Source: Erythrobasidium yunnanense
Lineage: Eukaryota > Basidiomycota > Cystobasidiomycetes > Erythrobasidiales > Erythrobasidiaceae
DNA: 64,000 nucleotides
Assembly: GCA_001600175.1 (NCBI GenBank)
Contig: BCJC01000004.1
Location: 62,001 to 126,000 of the forward strand
Direction of reading: 5' to 3'
The position numbers and the translations under genes are program-made. Below are positions 36,851 through 47,297 of the stretch, piece by piece (within the stretch, counting starts at the first letter, position 1; each line of letters starts with the position of its first letter). The notes under the pieces were generated by a model, which was not told the DNA's origin, searched no databases, and was given only the letters and a program-made list of their open reading frames with translations.

Positions 36851-37340
36851 ATTGAAGCGCCCAATAGAACGACGGAAAACGACGATGCGATGCGATGCGA
36901 GAGGAGAGATTGAACGACAGGAAACGAAGGGTATTGTACGAGTTCAAGAGAATTAGCGAAGGCAAATCAAAGGGTCAAGCGCAACAAGGGGACCCAAAGC
37001 TTGAGATGCGATGTACAAACAGCTCGAGCGGAGTAAGTAAGCAAGCAAAGTGTACAGAAGCTGCAGAGACGCGTAGATGAGCAGTCTGAGCCGTACCTGC
37101 CGTAAGGGAAGCCTGCATGAGTCTGTCCTCTCTGCATAAATGTTTAGCAGCAGGTGCGACTGCGCTAGAGTGGTTCCCAAATATGTCCACATCTAATTGT
37201 ACATTGTATTGTACAGTGGGTATAGAACGAAGGGTGAGTGAGAATGCGAAGCAGACTGAGCCTAAAGACCGAAGGAAGTCAGCCAGAGATCAACGATGTT
37301 GTAAGGCAAGCCCGTTGCACACACATTAATTCGACGAGTA
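36851..37340. promoter_or_regulatory. Chitin synthase upstream region
   Basis: This 490-bp gap lies between the chitin synthase start and the uS17m stop, both minus strand. It contains a small GATGC repeat (three copies at 36884-36898) 34 bases upstream of the start codon and no gene-like frame. Confidence 0.5.
36884..36898. repeat. GATGC repeat, three copies
   Basis: GATGC occurs three times in tandem in the presumed 5' leader of the chitin synthase gene. Too short to infer a function. Confidence 0.7.
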
Positions 37341-37922
37341 TCACGCCGTCGGTTGCGCCTTCGCTGCATCTGCTTCTTGCGACTGCTGCTCTAGCTGTTC
37401 TACCTCTGCGATTGTCGTGACTGTTTCGGACGCATCGACTCCCTGCGTGATGCCGCCAACGACTTTCGCGCGTTGTAGGATGTCTAGGAGTATATGCCGC
37501 TTGGATGCAGATATTGGCTGATGGAAGGGAAAGGATAGACCACAGAAAAGTCAGAGGAAAGATGACCGAAGGACAGGAAGGATAAGGTAGCGCACGCGAC
37601 AATTCTGAATGACTACTGTATCGCCAACGTTTGCTCGTTGTTCTGGATCATGCGTAGCAATCTGGAAGGTCAGATTGTCAGGCTCGAAATCGCATCTTCA
37701 GGTCAGAATAAAGAGTCTTCAAAGCACCTTTGTCCCTCGTTTCTGAATCTAACAAGCACAATTACGATACTTCAGCTCATTAAGAGTCACGGGCGAACTA
37801 GAAAGTTGGCCCACCTTTCCGACGACAGGATGGACTTTGTTTCTGCTGACTCTGACGGTGATGGTCTTGGGCATTCGATGCGCCGCTGTTACTAGACCTT
37901 TGAACTGCTGAGGACCAGGCAT
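37341..37922 (-). CDS. MRPS17: Mitochondrial small-subunit ribosomal protein uS17m
   Basis: rRNA-binding OB-fold protein of the mitochondrial 37S subunit. Exons 37922-37815, 37742-37728 (15 nt), 37661-37596, 37517-37341; 121 residues. The chain reads MPGPQQFKGLVTAAHRMPKTITVRV, then HPVVGK-KRGTK-IATHDPEQRANVGDTVVIQNCRPISASKRHILLDI, matching the family order K-x-K-T, (R)T-K-x-x-A-H-D, VGD-x-V-x-I, CRP-x-S-x-x-K. The 15-nt exon codes KRGTK, which joins the two halves of the conserved middle; flanking introns are 72 and 66 nt. It is Gln/Glu-rich at its end. Start codons of this gene and of the thioesterase lie 84 bp apart. Confidence 0.88.
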
Positions 37923-38006
37923 TATTGAAGTCTTGAAATTGATTGCGAAAGGCTTATTAGAGAAAGCCGACTTGGCTTGACCTTACGTCGATACTAACCA
38001 TCCAAG
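37923..38006. promoter_or_regulatory. 84-bp divergent promoter, uS17m / palmitoyl-protein thioesterase
   Basis: Only 84 bp separate two outward-facing ATGs, so both 5' leaders and both core promoters must fit here or overlap the neighbouring gene. The sequence is AT-rich relative to its surroundings and shows no TATA box on either strand. Confidence 0.7.
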
Positions 38007-39181
38007 ATGCGGCTATCCAGATCGCACTTCTTCCCAGTACTTACGCTTGCTGCCACTCAAGCTACCTATGCCGCTCCTCTGACTACTACATCCTCACCTT
38101 ACCCGGTCGCGATCTGGCATGGTCTCGGCGACAGCTATACGAATCCCGGTTTGACATCCCTAGGCGATGATATCAAAGCTGTTCTAGGGAACAACACCTA
38201 TGTCCACTATGTGCGAACGTCAGAAGACTCAGCCGCCGATCAGAAGAGCACTCTGTTCGGCAATATGAATACACTGCTGCATGATGTAGCTCAGGGCTTG
38301 AAGGATAACCCTGGCTTGCAAGGTGGATTCGATGCGATTGGCTTGAGCCAGGGAGGCGTCTTCTGGAGAGGCTACGTCGAGATATACGGCAGTTCCCCAG
38401 GCTACCCTCGTGTCCGAAACCTCGTCACTTTGGGATCGCCGTGGGCTGGAATATCATACTCTTATCCGAGGTGGTGTGCTGACATGATCTTGTGCAGACA
38501 CATGGGCATCTCATCCTCGCCACCCTGTCATCCTACAGACTTCTTCTGCAAGACAACGCAGTGGGCTTTGAAAGTAGGCGTATGGACACCGTACGCTCAG
38601 AATGGAGTAGTGCCAGCCCAATACTTCCGCAATCAAGCCAAGATAGAGGAATATCTGGCACACGATTCTTTCCTGAAGGATATCAACAACGAACGCGCAA
38701 ACGACACGCAGCCTGTCAGTGGAGCAGAATTTGGCTTATCTGAGGAGCAAGAGTATGTTGCGCGAAACGCGACATACAAGAAGAACATCGCTAGTCTAAA
38801 TAACTTTGTGCTTATGGCTTTCGAGTGGGCTTTTACAGCTTCTATGCGAGACGGAGATATTGATGATGCTCTTCTTGCAGTAACGACCAAACAGTGATAC
38901 CTAATACTTCTCCCCACTTCACGCTTCCCAGCTCCGACTTGCCAGATGCTCATCCGCTCACCTGGAAGTCGCTACCTCTATATTCCGAAGACTACATCGG
39001 ACTTCGCGCACTAGACGAGCAGAAAGGGCTTCATCGAGGAGTCTGCAAAGGACAACATATGCAGATCGACGATGAATGTTGGTCAAAGGTCATCAGTTGG
39101 CTAGGACCAGGCGGGAAAGGAAGAGGTCCTAGAAAAGAGGCAGATGGCAATCAGCCCATGCTGGTCCTCCAGCATTCTTGA
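38007..39181 (+). CDS. PPT1: Palmitoyl-protein thioesterase, lysosomal/vacuolar (PPT1 family)
   Basis: Alpha/beta hydrolase that removes palmitate from S-acylated proteins in the vacuole. Exons 38007-38440, 38498-38824, 38881-39181; 353 residues. An N-terminal signal peptide (FFPVLTLAATQATYAAP) precedes VAIWHGLGDSYTNPG. The nucleophile elbow is GLSQGG; the catalytic Asp is in MAFDNDQTVIP, formed across the second intron; the catalytic His is in CKGQHMQID. Both introns have the same unusual donor GTGGGC. Without the second intron the frame would run to a false stop at 38895. Candidate N-glycosylation sites: NNT and NAT. Confidence 0.92.
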
Positions 39182-39400
39182 TCGTATGTCTTACTAATCT
39201 GTCACATTTTGTAGCATTCAAAGGACGTTTTCGTGCCGTTCAATCCCTTCAGAGGCGAATGTAAGGGTATCACTGAGGACATCGGTTCGAAAGGTCCCCT
39301 CCTCTCGCACGCTGATACAAAGCCTCCCAAGCGTTCACCTCTACTATCATAACGCATCATCATTGGCGATCGTCACATCCTTACAGGCCTGGCTTACAGA

Positions 39401-40668
39401 ATGTCACAACGCTCTGACGCAGGTCCCGTCGGTCGGCAGTCATCAAGGCGGTCGAGCGACTCAGTCAGAAACACCGATATTGTGTCAAGACATTCTAGCC
39501 AAAGCCCGATCCGTCGCAAGTCTTCAGATTCTCTCACTCGTGAGTCAACTATACTACGATTACTCTTTCAAACCTTTCAGTGCCTGACGTAGCTCTTGTC
39601 CTTGTAGACGTATCAGTGGAGTCCAGTGAATGGCCTCGCGGGGACCCTTGTAAGGATCAGCGCCCTGGCACGGCTGCCTGGCTCAAGATACCGCCTGTGC
39701 AGAAAGTTTCAGTTACTGTAGACCACACCGGGACTCTACGAGCGGAGGAGAAGTTGACTGTCACATGTCAAAGAGATTTGACCCCTGCGAAGATCGCCGC
39801 CCTTACGCCCAAAGGCCAGGAGACTTCACCCTTCTTACGCCTTCGACTAAAGCGTTCGGATGAAATACCCAGTAATGAGAAGCGAGTCTCTGAGTATATG
39901 TTCGAGAAAGCAACCGGGAGAACCTATCTGGAAGAAACGAACACCACAATTTATACGAATCGTAAAGCGCTGTCGCGAAGACTCGGCTTACGAGAGACAG
40001 GAGATCGTTACCGAGTCTGGTCTCACACGCATGGCGCATGGGGCAACGAACTATATAAGGCAGCCGGTACTGATGCTCAGCTGGAGCAATGGATTCACGA
40101 TGTTTCGAACCAGGTGTTCTCGGCTGCCAAAGGTGTCATGCGGATGCCTTGCGATGGTCTTGAAGTGGACGAGCTGGACTTTCGAGGAACAACAGGTGGC
40201 TCCTCAGTCACCGACAGAAGTGATAGTGGTCGCCTGAAGAAACGAGTCTTATTTCAGCACTATTCCAAGAAGGTGTTTGGGAAGAAAACTCAGCAGACCG
40301 CGGCTGAGGCCGATGGAAAGACACTTGACCAGTTTCCTAACTATCGCGGCAATGGCTATCCAAGACTGTCCACAGCAAAGAATGAGGACCAGACACAGGT
40401 CATGAAGGTTGACAAAAGAATCACGAAATATACGCTCGACCCACTTCTAAGAGGGTACCATGCAAAAAGGGCAGCAGACAAAGCTTGCGTTTACGGTCAA
40501 GATATCCGTCGCTCCAATCCTGTCGCGGTAACAAGCGCCAGCAAGAATGGCGCTGTAGCTGCAAAAGATGGCTTCATCAAGAGACGCGAGACAATCGCAA
40601 TTCATGGCCGCGAAAAAGAGCTCACCTATAAGGATCTCCGCTACTATCCTTGGAACCAAGAAGGATGA
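39401..40668 (+). CDS. Orphan SR-tailed family protein, copy 4
   Basis: Exons 39401-39539 and 39608-40668 give 399 residues, the longest copy. The Ser/Arg/Asp-rich first exon (46 residues) ends in phase 1 within the shared His codon, and the body begins HVSVESSEW. Blocks: VTVDHTGTLRAEE, IAALTPKGQETSPFLRLRL, NRKALSRRLGLRETGDRYRVWSH, GNELYKAAGTDAQLEQWIHDVSNQVFSAAKGVMRMP, and the C-terminal KRRETIAIHGREKELTYKDLRYYPW. This copy and copy 5 share VDHTG, FGxxLYRS/ACVYGQDIRRS and the YPW ending, and form a subgroup apart from copies 1-3. No signal peptide, membrane helix or known fold is visible. Confidence 0.8.
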
Positions 40669-41039
40669 CCGATATGGCCATAGGCAGATGAAGTATGTGC
40701 CGACTCATCTTCGAACTCCTGCAGTGGACGGAACACAGCTGCGGTTCTGCCTTGGGTGGTCCTGAATGTTGCCAATGGCTGTACCGGTACTTCATTACGA
40801 CAACACCCCTGCTGACCTTACCATGCCGATCAATTTGCGTGAGGTCAGACTTCAAATCCCCTTGATTCCGCTTGACCTTGACGTAAGGGTCCACTCCCTT
40901 CCACTTGGTCACAAAGGCATACTCGCACTCCTGCCTCCCCAGTAATTTCCACACTCTCTCTTTTTACTACCGCACACTCTAGCCAGTCATAAGGAACAGC
41001 AGGAAAAGCTACTACCTGTGCCACTCAACTCCGTACACG
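40669..41039. other. Intergenic between orphan copies 4 and 5
   Basis: Gap of 371 bp, no gene seen; presumably the copy 5 promoter. Confidence 0.5.
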
Positions 41040-42126
41040 ATGTCACGACCACAAAGCCGAAGCTCGCTCACTGGGAAAGCTTCGAAGTCGTCCAGTCGAA
41101 GCGGTTCAGATGCGTCCAGCCGTAAGTGCCTTGTTTGGCCCTTTTCTCGTCAACATGCGACTCATACCATTCCATCTAGACGTATCCCTCAACTCCACCG
41201 ATTGGAACGACACAATGAGAGCTATAGGCGCTAATAAGCCCATCTCGGCTGCTCGGAGCTCAACGCCCGACTTGCACAGAATGCTAGTGACAGTAGATCA
41301 CACCGGGGAGCTACGAGCGGAAAAGTCGTCGCTCGTCCGTACTATGCAAGTACCGCAATCACGGATCAAGACTCTTACCCCCCAAGGAAGAGAATCGGCA
41401 GCATTCCTACGCCTCAGGCAGGGACATTCGAGAAGGCGCCACAGCGACGAAGGAGAGGGGTTCAGAGAATGTGTGATCGAAAAGGCCACCGGGAAGAGCA
41501 TCGTTGGCTCAAAACATCGCAAAATCTTCAAAGACCGTCAAGCATTAGCAGCAGACCGGGGCTTACAAAAGGAGGGCGACCGATATGCAGTCTGGGCTCG
41601 CTCATCTGAACAGTTCGGGTGGCCGAATTTATACGAGACGGCTGATACCGACGAGATACTGGAATGGTGCGTCCACGATATCTCGGAGCATCCCTTCCGT
41701 GCCGAAAGGGGTATCATGCGCATGCCTCTCAAGACAGCAAAAAGCGCTAAGAGGGTAATCCCAGAAGAGCCCTACCTCACAACGTCTGCACCGCCGAGCG
41801 ACTCCTACGTAGGTCATACAGAGCTGATACACTCCAAGGAAGGCAAGAAGCAGCATGTCCGCAGAGCCGATATACATACTTCGAAGTATCCACTAGTCCT
41901 TGCTAGAAGCGGAAGCGGAAGTGGTATAGCAGAAAGACTAGGATCAAATGCATGCGAATTCGGTCAGGCACTTTATCGTTCAGCAAGTTTCGGCAACTAT
42001 AGCAGCCGAGCAAGGCAGTCCGCCGTAGAGACTGATATAATCACCAGACACGAGTCGCTTGCCATACATGGCACCAAAGACGAGCTCACCCATATAGACA
42101 TGCGAACATATCCTTGGAAGAAGTAG
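41040..42126 (+). CDS. Orphan SR-tailed family protein, copy 5
   Basis: Exons 41040-41121 and 41180-42126 give 342 residues. The first exon is short (27 residues, MSRPQSRSSLTGKASK...) and ends in the shared His codon; the body begins HVSLNSTDW, nearly identical to copy 1 HISLDSTDW although the rest is closest to copy 4. Blocks: VTVDHTGELRAEK, IKTLTPQGRESAAFLRLRQ, DRQALAADRGLQKEGDRYAVWAR, PNLYETADTDEILEWCVHDISEHPFRAERGIMRMPL, and ITRHESLAIHGTKDELTHIDMRTYPWKK. It is followed, tail to tail, by the histidine acid phosphatase 163 bp away. Function unknown. Confidence 0.8.
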
Positions 42127-42289
42127 TACGATTCAGCTCGGTTGGGTATGCACCACGTTCCGGAGACTTCACTTAAAGATGGATGCACTCTTGTATAATG
42201 CATTGCATTGAAGTCCGAACTACTAGCACGATTCTTCTACTTCATGACTCTCAGTACACTGATCGCCTCAAAATACGACACTGCGCTAT

Positions 42290-44131
42290 CTATTTCTTGT
42301 CGACCTTACAGATAGTTTCCAAATCTCCATACTCTGACGGGAGTTTCTGGACCAGGTCGATAAAGTCCTCTAGGCCGCACATGTTGTCCGGTCCATCGTT
42401 ACAGAGAGGATGCATCTGCGGCGATCCATTCACTATGATCCTCACAAACGGTACTGTAGCAGGCTCTGGCTCCGGCTCAGGGTGGCCAGGCTTCTTGTCC
42501 TTGTCGCCTTTGTGGTGCTTGTGATGATGCTTCTTGTGCTTCTTGTGATGCTTGAGAAGAGCAGCTTCTGGAACTACATCTTCATTGCATTGTAGTCGCT
42601 CAATAGCTACGTGGCCCAAGAAAGGAATAATCTCGCTCGTCTTCCAAACTCGGTCGTAGTTGATGTGGTCAACGGGCATCTCGGCGCTTTCGTCCGAGTG
42701 ACCATGGAATAGGTCTAAAGCGTGTGTCACTAGAGGAACCTCTTCTCGATGTGTGAACCAGATGTGAAGAGGCTGGGACAAAGTATCGTTTGGCGAGCTT
42801 GTAGGTTTGGGGAGTTTGGCCTTCTTCTGCTCCTCGATAGGCGTAGGTCCATTGGTCATCATGTATTCGTACTTGCGCTTCTGGTGGACCGGCTCTTCTA
42901 CCGTCTCGGCGAGCTTGTTGACGGCGATCTGCAGCCAGGGAATACCGAGGGCGGCAGACCACTTGTTCTGACGACCTAGCATGTAGAAATAGTGTAGATC
43001 CTGACTGTACTCGAAATGCTCCATCTCATTCTGGTCAAAGACATTGCAGAACTGGGATGACCCTCGGATGGCCGTCTCGTAGCCTGCACATTAGGCTTCC
43101 GGTTAGCTCTGTACAAATTCAGAGAGGTGTAGAAGAGTATATCGACTCACCACACATCTGCTGCATAGCGATCAAATCCGTCCACGTCCAGTTCCAGCCA
43201 GGCAGATGCTCGTTGTATCTAGCTAGCATTCCGACCGTGTATGCTTTCTGGAACGCATCTCTTTCCGGCTTTCCAACCGATTTGTCAAACCTGTCGCATG
43301 ACTTGTGAGGAGTCAGGGAGGAGGACCATTTTTCAGCTTTGTTGGGCACAGAGACGAGATCGACTTGCTGTAGACGAGGAAGGGAGGATGTTAGAAGTAC
43401 ATACAAGGTGGAAGAGTATCATTGGGTGCTCACGCCGGGTTTCTTGCCGAGAACGCGCTCAGGGAACATGCCCTCGATGAAAGCCTTGGCAGAGTCGGTG
43501 TCTCTGGACGAGCTAGCGCTATAGACTCTGCAATAGATCGTGTTCATGTTAGAAAGAGAAGATCTTGTAGGCAGAAGGGGAGAGGGTAACCCACTTGAAT
43601 GCAGGATCCTTCTTTCCAGGCAAGAGCTCCTTGTATCGCTCGCTCAGCTCTCGAGCAAACTTCTTTGCATCCTTTCCACCAGGTTCAGTGAACTGTTCCA
43701 TCGTATCTTCCGTGACGGGTGTCGTCCAATCTCTCAGGAACGAGAAGGTAGAAGTCTCGGGAATCTGCGAAGCATCGTATTCTGCCAACTTCTCGACGAA
43801 GGGTCCTAGAGTCTCTGGCCATTCGTCGTCGTTGGCTGTGATGCTTCCGTGTCTTGCGAGAATGGCTACATTTGCGACTTTGCAGCCTTTCGGGTTCAGG
43901 ACATCTGGGCCATGGCTTTGGAAGTATGGTGATATGCCTATTATACCATGTTAGTATAGACCTTGATGCTTGATTATCGCTATACTTGCCCGACAAATGG
44001 TGCAGGACGTTGAAGTCGCTTTCATCCTTGGCAGTGACGCCGTTACTCTGCTGCAGGACTTGCTGCTGGAAGGGATAGGCAGCGGCTACTGCAGCACACA
44101 GTACGACGAGACTGCTGGGACGTTGGAGCAT
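42290..44131 (-). CDS. Secreted histidine acid phosphatase family protein with altered active site
   Basis: Histidine phosphatase branch 2 (acid phosphatase/phytase-like). Exons 44131-43990, 43937-43595, 43527-43434, 43367-43151, 43083-42290; 529 residues. Signal peptide SLVVLCAAVAAAYP, then FNVLHHLSGISPYF. The catalytic His is kept in LARHGSITAND, but the usual RHGxRxP has Ile and Ala where Arg and Pro belong. The C-terminal HD site reads FTHREEVPL. Other family parts are intact: SASSSRDTDSAKAFIEG, CDRF, HDLHYFY-like QDLHYFYMLG and two late Cys pairs. An inserted His/Lys tract (from KHHKKHKK) lies near residue 440. The first intron is GC-AG (donor G|GCAAGT at 43989). The true start is the ATG at 44131. 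Activity is doubtful. Confidence 0.83.
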
Positions 44132-44656
44132 CGTAGAAGGATTGTCTAGATTCGAAGCTCTGTCAAGGAACACACCACACTAAATCGAGATGACGGCACA
44201 ATCATGACGAATAATGACAGACAGTTGCAAGGAGCGAGCGAAAGTCGAGTCGCAGGTACAAGCATGTAGAGCAGCATTACTCTGTCTTCTAGGCTTTTCA
44301 AGCAAAAGCTAGACATCGAAACCATAGTTCTATGATACAACGAAGGCATATGTCCGATTGCCAAACCAGGACAGCTCGAGCGATACTAGCTGCGTTCATG
44401 ATACTGCAGTTCCATGGTAGAATAACCGTATAGCTGGATGGGATCTCGTCGGGTTCAGGAAGCCCATTGCTCGTGCAGTTTCTAGGAGCATGGGCGCAGA
44501 TGCCGACTGTGAATGGCGCCGCAGAAGATGGATGTACGGATAGCTCTACGTTCTAGTCTTGTTGAATGTCGGTCATTTCTTTAATTGCTTCTACGCCTTC
44601 AGGATTGGATCACCTCGTGGTGCAGAGCCAACCCGTGAACAGCAAATTCTGCAGTC
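44132..44656. promoter_or_regulatory. Divergent promoter region, acid phosphatase / SPB4
   Basis: Two genes start outward from this 525-bp region. I see no additional gene or recognisable binding-site cluster. Confidence 0.55.
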
Positions 44657-47079
44657 ATGGCCCTCGTCGATACGGCCAGCGCAGGCGCATGGTCATCCCT
44701 CAAGCTGTCGCCGTTTGTGTAGGCATAACACAATCGCGACAATCTATCCAATGTCAAAATCTTACAATGATTGCTCTAGGTCGGCTACTGTGGACGCACT
44801 CGGTTTCTCCCATATGACTCCCGTACAAGCTTCTGTCATCCCACTCTTTCTGAATCAACATAAAGATGTAGTCGTGCAAGCCGTGACTGGTTCCGGAAAG
44901 ACACTGGCTTTCGTGATTCCTCTGCTCGAGAAACTCGCAAGAAGAGAGACTGCACTTCGCGATGAGCAGATTGGAGGTATAATCGTCTGTCCTACGAGGT
45001 GCGTATAGCAACGCGAAGCCAGGGAAGATAGTTTATCAAGAAAGCTGATTCACCGGTCTTTAGGGAATTGGCAATACAGACGCATAAAGTCGTAGAGTCC
45101 TTCTTAGCATCACAAGCATCACTACCTAGCTCCAGTAAAGTCCGCCATCTCAGCTCTGCCCAGCTTCTCATCGGAGGCAACTCGACCTTGCGAGACGACA
45201 TCAAGACTTTCTTATCTTCCAAACCCGATATCCTCATTGGAACTCCGGGGCGACTTGAAGAGTTTCTACTAGGCTCTTCCTCACTCTCCTCTTCCTCTTC
45301 TGGCTCGTCAAAGAAAGGCAAGAAAGCTGCCCTCCCAAGCAGCAGTATGAAATCCGTCTGTTCAGTCAAAGAAGTAGAGATGTTCATCTTGGATGAAGCG
45401 GATCGCCTACTGGAACTAGGCTTTCAAGCTTCCTTGAATAGGATATTGGGTATACTGCCGAAACAGAGGCGGACCGGATGTTTCAGCGCGACGATGAGCG
45501 AAGGGATCGGAGAACTCGTTAGAGTAGGTCTTAGGAATCCAGTAAAGATAGTTGTGAAAGTGGAGAGGAAGAACACGGCGGACAAGGCGCAAGAGGGAGG
45601 AGAAAGAAGCACACCTGCTACACTCCAGCATACATACGTTCTAGCGCGAACGGAACAGAAGATGGCGAAATTGCTGCAGTTCCTGAAGAAGGAGACTGAG
45701 GCAGCAGACACCATTGATGGAAAGAAGATCATAGTATATTTCGCAACGTGTGCGTGCGTGGACTATTCCTATAAGGTGGGCGAGCTCCTTCAGCTTTACG
45801 AGAAATCCAAGGCTAAATTGAGTGTTCAGCTGCTCAAATCCCTGTCCCAATTATCCTCCTTCACGCTGTATCCACTTCACGGCCAGCAAACACCTTCGAA
45901 GCGGACTTCGACCTATCAATCCTTCATTTCTCCCCCTTCTACCGCGAAAGCGCCTCATCAACTCCTCCTATGTACAGACATCGCAGCACGCGGTCTTGAT
46001 CTACCAGACGTCGATCTCGTAATCCAATACGACCCGCCTCAAGATCCCAAGCAGTTCAATCACCGAGCCGGAAGAACGGCGCGTGCTGGCCGGAAAGGCA
46101 AGAATACCGTATTCTTGTGTAAGAGCGAGGGAGGGAGGGAAGAGGAATATGTGGAGTTCTTGGCGAGAAGAGGGATTGGGATGAAAGCTGAGAAGGGACT
46201 GGAGGAGTTACAGCAAGCGCATTTGGAGAAGCTGTATTCGCAAATGAGATCATTCATCTTGAAAGACAGGGACTTGCACGATAAGGTAGGCCCGTGCGCT
46301 TACGTTGTAGGTACTCTACGCGTATTGACGGCTCGATAATCTCCGCAGGGCATCAAAGCATTCGTATCTTTCGTACGCTCATATAGCAAACATGAGGCTT
46401 CGTACATCTTCAATCTTGCGAATTACGACCTTATAGGTTTGGCGAGATGTTTTGCGCTCCTTCGCCTGCCGAAGATGCCAGAACTGAAGAGTGCGAACGG
46501 GCGGGAGGCGTGGGTGGATGCTGAGGTTGACGTGAGGCCGACATATTAAGGAACATAATGCGACACGTGGCTGATTTATATGGTTAGTGGGACACATATG
46601 CCTTCGCGGACAAATCTCGAGAAAAGCAGCGATTAGCAAATCTAGCCGAGCAGAAAGCGAAGAAGGTCCCAAGCGATGCTGCGGGAGCTGGAGATGTTGC
46701 TGAGGACGGTAAAAACGACAGCAAGAAGCGTGGACCTGCGCCTGCTTGGTCCCATAAGCTAGAAGCCAAAGAGAGGAAAGAGCAGCGTAGGGAGAAGAAG
46801 GCTCGCAAGCGCGCTTTCCTGGAAGCTCAAGATGGAGAAAGCGAGGAGGAGTCGACGCCAGGGAAGGCAACAAAGAGATCGAAAGCACACTCTCGCAGCA
46901 AAGCCAGTCTGGGAAGTGATACGCGAGCCATCCAAGCGAAGAGCAAAGTTTTGCGTAGCGAAGGTGAGGAAGAGGAAGATGAAGACGAGGGGAGTGATTC
47001 ATCTGAGGAAGGCCGCTCTGTGAAAAGGGTCAAGAAGGGTAGGATGCAAATGGAAGCCTTTGATGCGGGCTTCGCATAG
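44657..47079 (+). CDS. SPB4: DEAD-box ATP-dependent RNA helicase of 60S ribosome assembly
   Basis: Nucleolar helicase acting on 27S pre-rRNA. Exons 44657-44718, 44780-44998, 45064-46285, 46349-46531, 46588-47079; 725 residues. Motifs: Q-motif [17 protein letters not shown], Ia CPTRELA (split by an intron inside the Arg codon), Ib [76 protein letters not shown]. The helicase is followed by the Spb4-typical [19 protein letters not shown] and a long basic, acidic-patched tail ([24 protein letters not shown]). A Ser/Lys-rich loop sits between motifs Ib and II. Start chosen because [11 protein letters not shown] matches the family N terminus. Confidence 0.93.
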
Positions 47080-47176
47080 CGTTTGCAGCAAAATACAGTC
47101 TATGAGATACCTACCTCGGTCGTCAAGGATACTTACTTACGCTGATGCCGAGTGAGGTCCCATCCTGCGAGGCACA

Positions 47177-47221
47177 CCGGACCACCTCCGGTCGCCTAAG
47201 ATTAGCTTTGGCCACCTCCGG
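47177..47221. promoter_or_regulatory. Paired CCACCTCCGG sites, likely Zn2Cys6-type upstream element
   Basis: CCACCTCCGG occurs at 47182-47191 and 47212-47221, exactly 30 bp apart (about three helix turns), 77-116 bp upstream of the monooxygenase ATG. The first copy lies in an inverted repeat CCGGA-N5-TCCGG (47177-47191); the second begins an 8-bp palindrome CTCCGGAG. CGG/CCG triplets are the usual half sites of Zn2Cys6 proteins. A related site lies upstream of the transporter gene of the same cluster. Confidence 0.5.
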
Positions 47222-47297
47222 AGCGCCGGACACTCCTCGTCCCAAAGGGCTGCAAGACTGAACAAACTCACATATTATTATTTCCACCATCTGCAAC

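Noticed and set aside
39182-39400. Possible tRNA T-arm (GGTTCGAAAGG) near 39285
   Set aside because: No matching acceptor stem, D arm or anticodon arm could be folded around it.
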